From Armatimonadota bacterium (GTDB lineage: Bacteria; Armatimonadota; UBA10988; DTZQ01), in NCBI GenBank assembly GCA_012961305.1, contig DTZQ01000485.1:1-11170 (forward strand): 11,170 nt of DNA, read 5' to 3'. Positions 1 to 6,536 of this stretch are shown here, piece by piece. Below the pieces are notes generated by a model, which searched no databases, was not told where the DNA came from, and saw only the letters and a list, made by a program, of their open reading frames with translations. The position numbers and the translations under genes were made by a program. The first letter of the stretch is position 1; every line of letters starts with the position of its first letter.

Positions 1-159
1 CCGTCCCCCGTCTCCCGTCTCAATTCACTACCGTAATTTTAACCGGTATTTTCATTCCGGTCAATCAGGTTGAACTGGCTGAGTAGTTACCTTTTCCGAT
101 AGTCCCAGTGCTGCTCACAAGCAGCCTCTACCGAAAGGAAACCGCCCTCTTTTAACCTC
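1..159. other. Intergenic region downstream of the acetyltransferase gene
   Basis: No supported gene lies here. Bases 1-21 are a pyrimidine-rich short tandem (reverse strand GAGACGGGAGACGGG-like) of the sort found as dispersed intergenic repeats. A 6-bp hairpin, GCTGCT-CACA-AGCAGC, occupies 110-125, and ACCGG/CCGGT pairs flank a 10-nt loop at 42-61. Neither hairpin has a following T-run on the minus strand, so I do not call an intrinsic terminator. A minus-strand AGGAGG overlaps the acetyltransferase stop codon but has no start codon at a usable distance. An 11-codon minus-strand reading frame (20-55) ends at the repeat; see findings. Confidence 0.5.
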
Positions 160-1185
160 CTAAATCACATTCCCCTGTTCATCGCGGATTTCGACGACAT
201 CCCGATGAACCACAGTACACCGCGGGGCGACGGAACGGGTCAGGAATACATTTGCCCCAATGACCGCCTCTTCCCCGATAACCACGTCGCCGAGAATCGT
301 CGCGTTGGCGTAAATAATGACCTTGTCCTCGATGGTGGGGTGTCGCTTGATGCGCTTGATGGGATAGCCGTTCTCATCTAAGGGGAAACTTTTGGCCCCC
401 AGGGTTACCCCTTGATAGATTTTGACGTTGTGGCCAATTTCAGTGGTTTCGCCGATGACCACCCCCGTCGCATGGTCAATGAAAAAACTCTCCCCAATTT
501 CGGCCCCCGGATGGATGTCCACCCCGGTTTGGGCGTGGGTGTATTCGCTCATGATGCGCGGCACCACGGGCACGTCGAGGGCATACAACTCATGGGCCAA
601 GCGGTGGGAAGTGATGGCCGCCAAGCCGGGATAACAGAGGGCCACTTCGGCGAAGGAGAGGGCCGCCGGGTCCCCGTTGTAGGCGGACTGCACGTCTTTG
701 ATGAGCAGTTGCCGAATGTGGGGCAGGCGGGTGAAGAAAACCTGGGTGAGGCGTTCCGCCTCCGCCCGTATTTCCTCTGCGGCCAGCGGCTTTGGCACCC
801 TCTCCCCTCGCTCCCGGCAAGTCTGAGCCCAGGCACTCTTCCAGCGCAGGGGCAAAGACCGGGCAATCTCTGCCGAGAGCAAACGGTAAGCCCGGCTCAG
901 TCGCTCTTCCAAAAACGGCTCCAGCATCCCCATACTGACCGCTTCGACCGACATGCGGCCGGGGAACATTGCGTCCTCTAACAACTGGAGGGCTTCAATC
1001 ACCCGCTCCTTATCGGGCAACGTTCCCCCTGCGCTGTCCGGGGTGTCCTGGGTGTCGCTGCGGTACAGAGGCAGCAGTTGCGAAACTACCTGGCAAATCA
1101 GGTAGGCCGGTGTCTCCGCCGGGCACGTTTCACACTGGGCTGGCAAAGTAGCCTCCCAGGCCGACCTTATCGCTCGTTCAGCCAT
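160..1185 (-). CDS. cysE: Serine O-acetyltransferase, long EpsC/CysE type
   Basis: This cytoplasmic enzyme transfers acetyl from acetyl-CoA to L-serine, giving O-acetylserine, the first step of cysteine synthesis. The 341-residue protein has an alpha-helical N-terminal half (about 1-220), including the family segment 'SHRLAHELY' near 193-201. A left-handed hexapeptide-repeat beta-helix follows (about 221-325). Family active-site residues are visible: the His of GVDIHPGA (H225), the His of FIDHATGVVIGE (H237), and the His of KRHPTIED (H282). The insertion 'FPLDENGYPIKRIKRHP' and the absence of the C-terminal AGVPAR motif place it with the longer EpsC-like branch rather than enterobacterial CysE. 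The start is supported by AAGGAGG seven bases upstream of the ATG. It stands alone on its strand, divergent from the deacetylase gene, with its own consensus promoter. N-terminal C18 and C21 form a CxxC of unknown meaning. Confidence 0.93.
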   Translation of the reverse strand: MAERAIRSAWEATLPAQCETCPAETPAYLICQVVSQLLPLYRSDTQDTPDSAGGTLPDKERVIEALQLLEDAMFPGRMSVEAVSMGMLEPFLEERLSRAYRLLSAEIARSLPLRWKSAWAQTCRERGERVPKPLAAEEIRAEAERLTQVFFTRLPHIRQLLIKDVQSAYNGDPAALSFAEVALCYPGLAAITSHRLAHELYALDVPVVPRIMSEYTHAQTGVDIHPGAEIGESFFIDHATGVVIGETTEIGHNVKIYQGVTLGAKSFPLDENGYPIKRIKRHPTIEDKVIIYANATILGDVVIGEEAVIGANVFLTRSVAPRCTVVHRDVVEIRDEQGNVI

Positions 1186-1189
1186 GATT

Positions 1190-1196
1190 TACCTCC
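1190..1196 (-). promoter_or_regulatory. Shine-Dalgarno site of the acetyltransferase gene
   Basis: On the minus strand an AAAAGGAGGT run lies a few bases before the ATG at 1185, near-complementary to the 16S 3' end. It fixes the start codon and predicts efficient translation. Confidence 0.8.
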
Positions 1197-1222
1197 TTTT
1201 GGCTCGCTTGTACAACCTCCAA

Positions 1223-1308
1223 GCGTTCAGTCCCGGGCCTTATGGCCAGCGATAAGCAATGGGCGATGGGCGAATTGAGCAATAAGCACAAGGTTAATTG
1301 CTGAACGC
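1223..1308 (-). promoter_or_regulatory. Structured 5' leader of the acetyltransferase mRNA
   Basis: From the promoter at 1316-1344, transcription should begin near 1309, leaving about 124 nt before the ATG. In that leader GCGTTCAG (minus strand, 1308-1301) can pair perfectly with CTGAACGC (1230-1223), almost at the first transcribed base. The enclosed part holds a GGCC-TTAT-GGCC hairpin (about 1237-1248) and two related GCTTAT-type tracts around a GGGCGAT tandem (1261-1274). The stem ends about 37 nt before the start codon. I recognise no known riboswitch class and see no U-tract terminator. It may be a cis-acting RNA, or merely a repeat-derived leader. Confidence 0.4.
1254..1287. repeat. Short degenerate tandem (GGGCGAT / gcaataagca type)
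   Basis: The tract contains GGGCGAT followed directly by GGGCGAA, flanked by 'gataagcaat' and 'gcaataagca', giving an imperfect mirrored or tandem look. It resembles low-complexity intergenic repeats dispersed in some bacterial genomes. It lies inside the acetyltransferase leader. Confidence 0.4.
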
Positions 1309-1315
1309 CTACTAC

Positions 1316-1344
1316 ATTATACTTCCGCGGGGGGCAATTGTCAA
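1316..1344 (-). promoter_or_regulatory. Consensus sigma70 promoter for the acetyltransferase gene
   Basis: Read on the minus strand, the -35 hexamer is TTGACA (1344-1339) and the -10 hexamer is TATAAT (1321-1316). The spacer is exactly 17 bp, so all twelve consensus positions match. Transcription would start near 1309. The -35 box is embedded in the inverted repeat at 1338-1363, suggesting that a repressor may hold down an otherwise very strong promoter. Confidence 0.85.
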
Positions 1345-1363
1345 TGGTTACAGCCATTGACAA
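1338..1363. promoter_or_regulatory. Perfect 10-bp inverted repeat, candidate operator
   Basis: The arms TTGTCAATGG (1338-1347) and CCATTGACAA (1354-1363) are exact reverse complements around the 6-bp spacer TTACAG. The element covers the -35 box of the acetyltransferase promoter and lies directly upstream of the GGAGG at 1366 on the other strand. Its dyad geometry fits a dimeric transcription factor. I cannot name the regulator. The arms could instead reflect two opposing -35-like sequences. Confidence 0.55.
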
Positions 1364-1397
1364 GCGGAGGAAGGTGTGGTAAACTTGGGAAACACCG

Positions 1398-3341
1398 ATG
1401 AACGGGCCACCAATGGGCAAAATAAGCCGGGGCTCCGATGGCTGGAGAACTTGGCTCAGTTCGGCCTGGGGAGGGGCCCTGGGACTGGTTGTGCTCTTGC
1501 TGCTTCCTCCGGCCGAGGCAGGGGCGGATTACCTGTCTTTCGTGCGGAGGGGTTTGGAAGCGGCGGAGCAGGGCCGCTGGGAGGCCGCCGAGGAGGCCTT
1601 CCTCCAGGCCACGGCCGCGAACGCCGAAGGTGCCCTGGGCTATCTGGGCCTCGGCCTGGTGCGTCTGGCAGAGGGTCAGGTGGACGAGGCGGCACGAGGG
1701 TTCAAGCAGGCGGAGTCCACGGGCCGCGCCCCCGCTCTGGCTGCCTGGGGTTTGGGCCTGTGCTATTTCCAAATTGGCCACTGGGAGGAGGCCGCACGGC
1801 AGTTTGCCCTAACCCTTCGCCAGCGGCCCGACCTGACAACGCCTCACCTTCTCTTGGCCCTGATTCACCTGGCCCAGGGGTGGACGAATGCTGCCGGACG
1901 GGATTGGGCCCAAGTGCCCCCGGGAGAACGGGAAACCCCGCTGGCCGTTTACGTGCAGGCTCTCTGCGCCCTGCAAAGCGGGCGGGAAGATGAGGCCCAG
2001 CAAATCCTCTGGCGGCTGTACCAGCACTGGCCGAAAAATGGGCCTTCCCTGCCCCTCCTTCTGCCGCTACGCTTCCAATTTCGAAAAGGGCAGGGCGTGG
2101 TCTTCGCCGTCTCTCGCCGGCAGCAGCCGCTTCGTTGGGAACCTGTGGCCTCCCGCAACCAGGAGGCGGAGTCCTCGGCCCCCCTGCGCATTGTGCAACC
2201 CCTGCCCGGAGCGGTAGTCAGCGGGCAAGTAAAGGTGGCAGTAGCCCTACGCTCGGGTTATCGGGTGAAATACCTTACCCTGCGGGTCAATGGACAGTTC
2301 CTCGCCATGACCAACCGCCAGCCCTACCGTTTCCTTTGGGACACCTCTCATCTGCCCCCAGGGGCTTACACCCTCACCGTGTACGCCCAGGGAGAAACTC
2401 CGGCCCAGGGTTCCGTGCGGGTGTTTGTGGGTCAGGCGGACGAGCCACCTCCCAGTTCCTACCCTTCGCCGGCCCACAAAGCCCTAAGCCAACGTCTGGT
2501 GCGGCTGTTACGTCCTGCACCCCGTCGGGCGCAAATTGAGCAACTGCTGGCTGCCCTCTACCAGGCCCAGGGGCGGGGAGCAGAGGCCCTTGCTTTCTAC
2601 GAGCAATTAGTGGCCGACGACCGAGGCCGGTCTGAAGTTTGGGAGACCCTATTGGGCCTCTATGCCGCCGAGGGGGTGAGCATTTCCCCGGCGCAACTGT
2701 CCGTCTATCGGTGGGGGGTGGGGGGAGGGCGACGAGTGGCTTTGACTTTCGACGACGGCCCCAACTCGCCCTACACCGAGGAAATCCTGCGTCTTTTGGA
2801 CGCCTATCGGGTGCGGGCGACTTTTTTCGTGGTCGGGCGCATGGTAGAGCGGTTTCCCCATCTCATCCGGGAAATTGCCCGCCGCGGCCACGAAATTGCC
2901 AACCACACTTATTCGCACTGCGACTTACAGCGGCTGAGCCTCACCCAAATTAGGTGGCAACTGCTGAAAACCCAGGTGTTAGTGGCCCGCTGTGGCGGCC
3001 AGCCGGTACGCCTGTTTCGTCCGCCGGGGGGACACTTGAACGCGCGGGTGAAAAGGGCCGGGGCCGAACTTGGCTACGTGCCCGTACTGTGGACGGTCAA
3101 CGCCAGCGAGTACGAACACCTCCCTCCGGAGGAGGCCATCGCTCGGCTTCTGCCCCGGATTGGCGATGGAGCCATTGTGCTGCTGCACAACGGAGCGGAC
3201 AACACTTTGCCCCTGTTGCCCTACCTGCTGCGTGAACTGCGGGCGCGCGGCTATCAATTGGTCACCGTTTCGGAAATCATCCAACCGCCGCGGTCCACTT
3301 CGGAAGTGGAAGGTTTGATGGCCGGGAAGATGGGCCACTAA
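1398..3341 (+). CDS. Exported TPR / Ig-like / NodB polysaccharide deacetylase
   Basis: The protein (647 residues) probably removes N-acetyl groups from a cell-wall or extracellular glycan outside the cytoplasmic membrane. A signal peptide or anchor spans about 16-42 (hydrophobic GGALGLVVLLLLPPAEA). TPR-like helical pairs follow at about 45-210. A Big_7-like Ig domain lies at about 263-345 (QPLPGAVVSGQVKV ... PYRFLWDTSHLPPGAYTL). A further helical pair lies at about 375-425, and the NodB domain at about 444-627. NodB motifs visible are TFDDGP (450-455: base D452, metal D453), HTYSH (503-507: metal His503 and His507), RPPGG (541-545) and IVLLHNG (His597). Motif 4 reads W-TVNASEY, lacking the usual Asp-Trp. 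ATG 1398 is preceded by an in-frame stop at 1380, so it is the earliest ATG; 1413 is an alternative. No strong ribosome binding site precedes it. Confidence 0.88.
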   Translation: MNGPPMGKISRGSDGWRTWLSSAWGGALGLVVLLLLPPAEAGADYLSFVRRGLEAAEQGRWEAAEEAFLQATAANAEGALGYLGLGLVRLAEGQVDEAARGFKQAESTGRAPALAAWGLGLCYFQIGHWEEAARQFALTLRQRPDLTTPHLLLALIHLAQGWTNAAGRDWAQVPPGERETPLAVYVQALCALQSGREDEAQQILWRLYQHWPKNGPSLPLLLPLRFQFRKGQGVVFAVSRRQQPLRWEPVASRNQEAESSAPLRIVQPLPGAVVSGQVKVAVALRSGYRVKYLTLRVNGQFLAMTNRQPYRFLWDTSHLPPGAYTLTVYAQGETPAQGSVRVFVGQADEPPPSSYPSPAHKALSQRLVRLLRPAPRRAQIEQLLAALYQAQGRGAEALAFYEQLVADDRGRSEVWETLLGLYAAEGVSISPAQLSVYRWGVGGGRRVALTFDDGPNSPYTEEILRLLDAYRVRATFFVVGRMVERFPHLIREIARRGHEIANHTYSHCDLQRLSLTQIRWQLLKTQVLVARCGGQPVRLFRPPGGHLNARVKRAGAELGYVPVLWTVNASEYEHLPPEEAIARLLPRIGDGAIVLLHNGADNTLPLLPYLLRELRARGYQLVTVSEIIQPPRSTSEVEGLMAGKMGH

Positions 3342-3359
3342 TTCAACCGTGGCTAAGGA

Positions 3360-3378
3360 CGGGAGGGGCGAACTCCCG
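3360..3378. repeat. Hairpin CGGGAG-7 nt-CTCCCG
   Basis: A 6-bp perfect stem with loop 3366-3372 begins 19 bases after the deacetylase stop codon. There is no T-run after it, so a Rho-independent terminator is unlikely, though it could stabilise the mRNA 3' end. It may be one copy of a dispersed GC-rich repeat. Confidence 0.45.
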
Positions 3379-3534
3379 GAAGTAGAAATGTGGAAGGCGA
3401 GGGGCGGAGGTTCAACCGCCGAGGCGCAGAGGGTTGGAAGAAGATACTCTGCGGTACAGAGATGCGGAGGTTCCTCATTTCGACTTCCGCCTGGGGAACA
3501 TTCCCATTTCTGCATCAGAGAGCCGGGCTTCAGG

Positions 3535-3553
3535 CGCAGGTTTGAAGCCTGCG
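3535..3553. repeat. Hairpin CGCAGG-TTTGAAG-CCTGCG, REP-like
   Basis: The arms at 3535-3540 and 3548-3553 are perfectly complementary, with partial complementarity continuing outward (GCTTCAGG ... GGCTACAG). It ends 11 bases before the proposed glycosidase ATG at 3565. The wording 'GGTTTGAAGCCTGCGGCTAC' matches a common interspersed intergenic repeat as I remember it; copy number in this genome is not visible here. Confidence 0.5.
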
Positions 3554-3564
3554 GCTACAGGACT

Positions 3565-6255
3565 ATGGGACTGACAGACGCCAAATTCATCTGGGGGCCC
3601 AAGTGGTTCTTCCTTCTCGCCCTGCTGCTGAGCCCGTTTTCCTGTGCTTTTCAGATGCGTTCCTCCTCTCCTGTCCCTCGCCCCAGCGGGAGGGTGGAAC
3701 GTCCAGCCGGGCCGGAACTGGACCCCAATGCCACCGAGTTCCCCGCCGCCTCCCTGTTCGATGCCTCCTATCTGCTGGAGCCACCTGCAGGGCGACACGG
3801 CTTCCTCACGGTCACGGCAGACGGGCATTTCGCTTTCGCCGACGGGACCCCTGTCCGCTTCTGGGGCATCAATGTCGCGGCTGAAAGCGTTTTTCAGCCC
3901 CGGGAGCGCATTGATGCGGCCATCGCTGCCATTCGGCGGGCCGGGTTTAACCTCGTGCGCCTGCACCACTTAGACGAAACCGACCGAGGCATTCTGGCTG
4001 CCGACCCCCGCCAGGGCTTCCGCGACGACCGTTTGGGGTTGCTCGACTACTGGATTTATCGGCTGCGGGAAAGCGGGATTTACGTTTACCTGGACCTCTT
4101 AGACTACCGCACTTTTACGGCCGCGGAGGGAGTAGTCAACGCCCTTGCTCTGGGCCGGGGGGCCAAACCCTACGCGGTGTTCGACCCTACCCTCATTGCC
4201 CGGCAAAAGGAGTATGCCCGCCGCCTGCTGCGGGAGCATGTGAACCGCTACACCGGCCGGCCCTATGCCCAGGACCCAACGATTGCCCTACTGGAACTTT
4301 ACGACGAAAACGGCCTGTTTAGCAAGCGGCGGCGGTGGCGGCAATTGGCCGAACCCTACCGCACCCGGCTGCGGAGGCTGTGGAACGAGTTTCTGCGGGA
4401 GAGGTATGCCACTACCGACCGGTTGCGTTCGGCCTGGGAGGGAGCACTGGCGGAGGGAGAATCGCTGGAGGAGGGAACTGTCGAACTGCCAGCCTTCACC
4501 GCTGGAGAGGTCCAGGCTCCTTTCAAGGCTCCCCTGCGGCAGGACGACGGGGCGCGCTTTGCCTATCGGCTACACCGCCGTTACTTTCGGGAAATGAAGG
4601 CCTTCCTGCGGGAAGAGGTGGGGGTGAAGGTGCCCTTGACCGCGGTGGGCGATGTGGACCTGCTGCCGGACACTTACTCCATCGCTGAGGAACTGGACTT
4701 CATCGGCACCAACTTCTACTGGGACCATCCCATTTTCGCCCCCCGGGCCGCCTGGAAATTGCCCTTCTTTTTCACCAACTGCAACCCCCTGACTACGCGC
4801 CAAAAGGAGACTTTCGCGCCCTTTACCGCCGTGGCCCGCGTCGCCGGGAAACCGCTGGTGGTGCGGGAGTGGAACTACTGCTACCCGAACGCCTACCGGG
4901 CCGGAGGGGTGTTGGAGGCGGCGGCCTACGGCTGCCTGCAGGACTACGACGCGCTGATTCTGTTCACCTTTGGCCTGCGGCCGGAGGAGCAGCGCATAGG
5001 CTACTTCGCTGTCCAGCGAGACCCAACCCGCTGGGGCTTGACGGCGATAGGGGCCCAGACCTTCCTGCGGCGAGACGTGGCCCCGGCCCGGCGAAAGGTG
5101 GAAATCGGCTGTTCCGAGGGGGACGTTTTCCGCTTCCGAGAGTCCTACTTAACGGATTTGCACCGCCTCAGTTGGGTGAGTCAGGTGGCCCATCGCTTTT
5201 TCCTCCACGCCCTGCAGCCGACGGCGGATTTGACGGTGGCCTGGGGGCAGGTGGCCGCGGACTATCGGGGCGAACGGTGCGTGCTCTCGGCCCGCCAACT
5301 GCCCCAGGGTCGGACCTATTTCCGCTATCCCCTGCGCCCGCGGGCCACGAAAGCAGCGCCCTTTGCCTTTGCGGGCCTGCTTTACGACGCCGGAGAGGTG
5401 CGGGAAAAGGAAGCCGGGCCCCGGTTCGAACTGGAGGCCCTGGTGTCGCTGGGCCTGCTGCCCCTTGGGGTAGCGGGGGAACTCAACCGGGCCTACGGGT
5501 TTTACGACCGCCGGCGGCGCAACTTCGTGTTCACCGCCCTGCCGCCAGAAGAGCAACTGCGGGCTGCGTTGGACGCCCTGGGGAAAATCCACGCCGACCA
5601 AGTGTCCCATCGGTTCGTAGATAGGGGGGTTTTTCTGGCGGATACGGGGGAGGTCGAACGGGATTCCGCCAAGGGGCGGTTAATCATCGTCACTCCGCGC
5701 TTGTGCGCAGTGGCGGGCAACTTGCGCAGCCGTTCCCCCCTGCGCCTCGGAGCGGTGGAGGCCACGGTGGCTTCGTCCCTGGGGGCCTTGGTGGTGCAGT
5801 CGCTGGAGGACAAACCGCTGAGCGAATCGGAGCACTTCGTGCTGAAATTGGTCACCGTAGCCTACAACAGCGGACAGGACTGGTATCCCCCTCGGGCCAG
5901 TGCGAAGGGGCCGGGGAGGGTCTATTGGACTCTGTCCGACCCGGGGCGGCTGCCCATCGTGACCCGGGGCGAACCCTCCTCCACGCCGACCATTGTGAGG
6001 ATGGAAGGGAAGCGGGTGTTGGAGGTGTACCTGAAAAACGGGACCTGGGAGTTGGTGCGGGAGGGGAACCGCTGGCGGTTTTTCTGCGACACGCCGGATG
6101 TACGGGTGCGGGTTGACCCGGAGGCTTCGCACCACCGGGCGGAGGCCCTCCTGCGCTCCGGTCGACGGCTTCCTTTGAACCCCCGACCGGATTTCCTCTA
6201 TCCCCCAGCGGCGCGGGTGGTGGTAGTAGAGACGGAACCGCGTTCACCTCCATAG
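3565..6255 (+). CDS. Exported clan GH-A glycoside hydrolase-like protein
   Basis: This large (896-residue) secreted protein probably has a glycosidase fold acting on an unknown polysaccharide. It has a signal peptide (basic start, hydrophobic 14-28, FFLLALLLSPFSCAF), a short beta region ending at FADGTPVRFWGINV (about 91-104), and a TIM-barrel (about 105-470). A long C-terminal region (about 480-896) is rich in beta strands. Residues expected for clan GH-A are a Glu in 'LLELYDENGLF' (E248, acid/base) and a Glu in 'LVVREWNYCYPN' (E435, nucleophile). The usual Asn before the acid/base Glu is Asp247. I cannot assign the GH family; GH5-, GH39- or GH42-like uncharacterised members are closest in feel. 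The frame is open back to a GTG at 3349, but codons 3349-3564 fall in repeat-like DNA and would put 72 charged residues before the signal peptide. ATG 3565 is therefore preferred, although its ribosome binding site (acagg) is weak. Confidence 0.78.
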   Translation: MGLTDAKFIWGPKWFFLLALLLSPFSCAFQMRSSSPVPRPSGRVERPAGPELDPNATEFPAASLFDASYLLEPPAGRHGFLTVTADGHFAFADGTPVRFWGINVAAESVFQPRERIDAAIAAIRRAGFNLVRLHHLDETDRGILAADPRQGFRDDRLGLLDYWIYRLRESGIYVYLDLLDYRTFTAAEGVVNALALGRGAKPYAVFDPTLIARQKEYARRLLREHVNRYTGRPYAQDPTIALLELYDENGLFSKRRRWRQLAEPYRTRLRRLWNEFLRERYATTDRLRSAWEGALAEGESLEEGTVELPAFTAGEVQAPFKAPLRQDDGARFAYRLHRRYFREMKAFLREEVGVKVPLTAVGDVDLLPDTYSIAEELDFIGTNFYWDHPIFAPRAAWKLPFFFTNCNPLTTRQKETFAPFTAVARVAGKPLVVREWNYCYPNAYRAGGVLEAAAYGCLQDYDALILFTFGLRPEEQRIGYFAVQRDPTRWGLTAIGAQTFLRRDVAPARRKVEIGCSEGDVFRFRESYLTDLHRLSWVSQVAHRFFLHALQPTADLTVAWGQVAADYRGERCVLSARQLPQGRTYFRYPLRPRATKAAPFAFAGLLYDAGEVREKEAGPRFELEALVSLGLLPLGVAGELNRAYGFYDRRRRNFVFTALPPEEQLRAALDALGKIHADQVSHRFVDRGVFLADTGEVERDSAKGRLIIVTPRLCAVAGNLRSRSPLRLGAVEATVASSLGALVVQSLEDKPLSESEHFVLKLVTVAYNSGQDWYPPRASAKGPGRVYWTLSDPGRLPIVTRGEPSSTPTIVRMEGKRVLEVYLKNGTWELVREGNRWRFFCDTPDVRVRVDPEASHHRAEALLRSGRRLPLNPRPDFLYPPAARVVVVETEPRSPP

Positions 6256-6469
6256 CAGGGCCTAAAGTAATCTGTAAAACGTAAGGCGCGGGGTGATTTA
6301 GTGGAAAATGTACCCCTCGCCGGCGGGTTCCAACTGTAAATGGCAGTTTGCGGCCAGGGTTTTAAGCACCGCTTCCAGAGGTGTGCTTTGGCGGTGGACA
6401 GACTATTTTGCCGGGGCACAAACTCGGGAACGGTTTGGAATGCCGGGCAGGCCCGAAATGGTGCTCATC
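6256..6469. other. Intergenic region before the propeller promoter
   Basis: No intact gene is visible. No clear terminator follows the glycosidase stop at 6253-6255. The minus strand carries a decayed coding fragment (6298-6463, listed separately). The last part leads directly into the promoter at 6470-6498. Confidence 0.45.
6298..6463 (-). pseudogene. Possible decayed fragment ending in an STN/secretin-like segment
   Basis: On the minus strand, the frame ending at TAA (6298-6300) reads TPLEAVLKTLAANCHLQLEP and continues to GEGYIFH. This resembles the last strand-helix-strand of STN-like domains (secretins, TonB-dependent receptors, FecR partners), which typically read 'PLxxALxxLaxxtgLxyxxxgxxixi'. 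An in-frame TAG at 6403-6405 interrupts it; upstream, the frame is open to an ATG at 6463. No ribosome binding site is visible. It may be a remnant of a lost gene, or chance. The match is by eye over about 28 residues only. Confidence 0.25.
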
Positions 6470-6498
6470 TTGTCAACGGCTCGGGTCTGTGCTATAAT
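6470..6498 (+). promoter_or_regulatory. Sigma70 promoter for the propeller gene
   Basis: TTGTCA (6470-6475) and TATAAT (6493-6498) are separated by exactly 17 bp; only one of twelve consensus bases differs. Transcription should start near 6505, giving a leader of about 32 nt to the ATG at 6537. This separates the propeller gene from the upstream glycosidase transcript. Confidence 0.8.
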
Positions 6499-6536
6499 CG
6501 AGAAGGGGCAAGGCGCGGTAAAGCGGGGGAGTTAGG

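Larger units (their letters stand above)
3342..3564. repeat. Intergenic patch of three different short repeat-like elements
   Basis: About 220 bp lie between the deacetylase stop and the preferred glycosidase start. It contains a CGGGAG-loop-CTCCCG hairpin (3360-3378); a 'ccgccgaggcgcagag' / 'ctctgcggtacagaga' type element (about 3412-3474); and a CGCAGG-loop-CCTGCG hairpin (3535-3553). Each resembles dispersed intergenic repeats that I associate with several thermophile or environmental lineages. None has the features of a transposable element with its own gene. The region is open in the glycosidase frame, so it could be mistaken for coding. Confidence 0.5.

Noticed and set aside
110..125. 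Intrinsic terminator for the acetyltransferase gene
   Set aside because: The 6-bp stem is fine, but the minus-strand sequence after it (actgggactatcgg) has no U-run.
1376..1993. Long plus-strand frame with a GGAGG before GTG 1376
   Set aside because: Its product is a Gly/Arg/Pro-rich shadow of the deacetylase gene with no domain; only the ribosome binding site is of interest.
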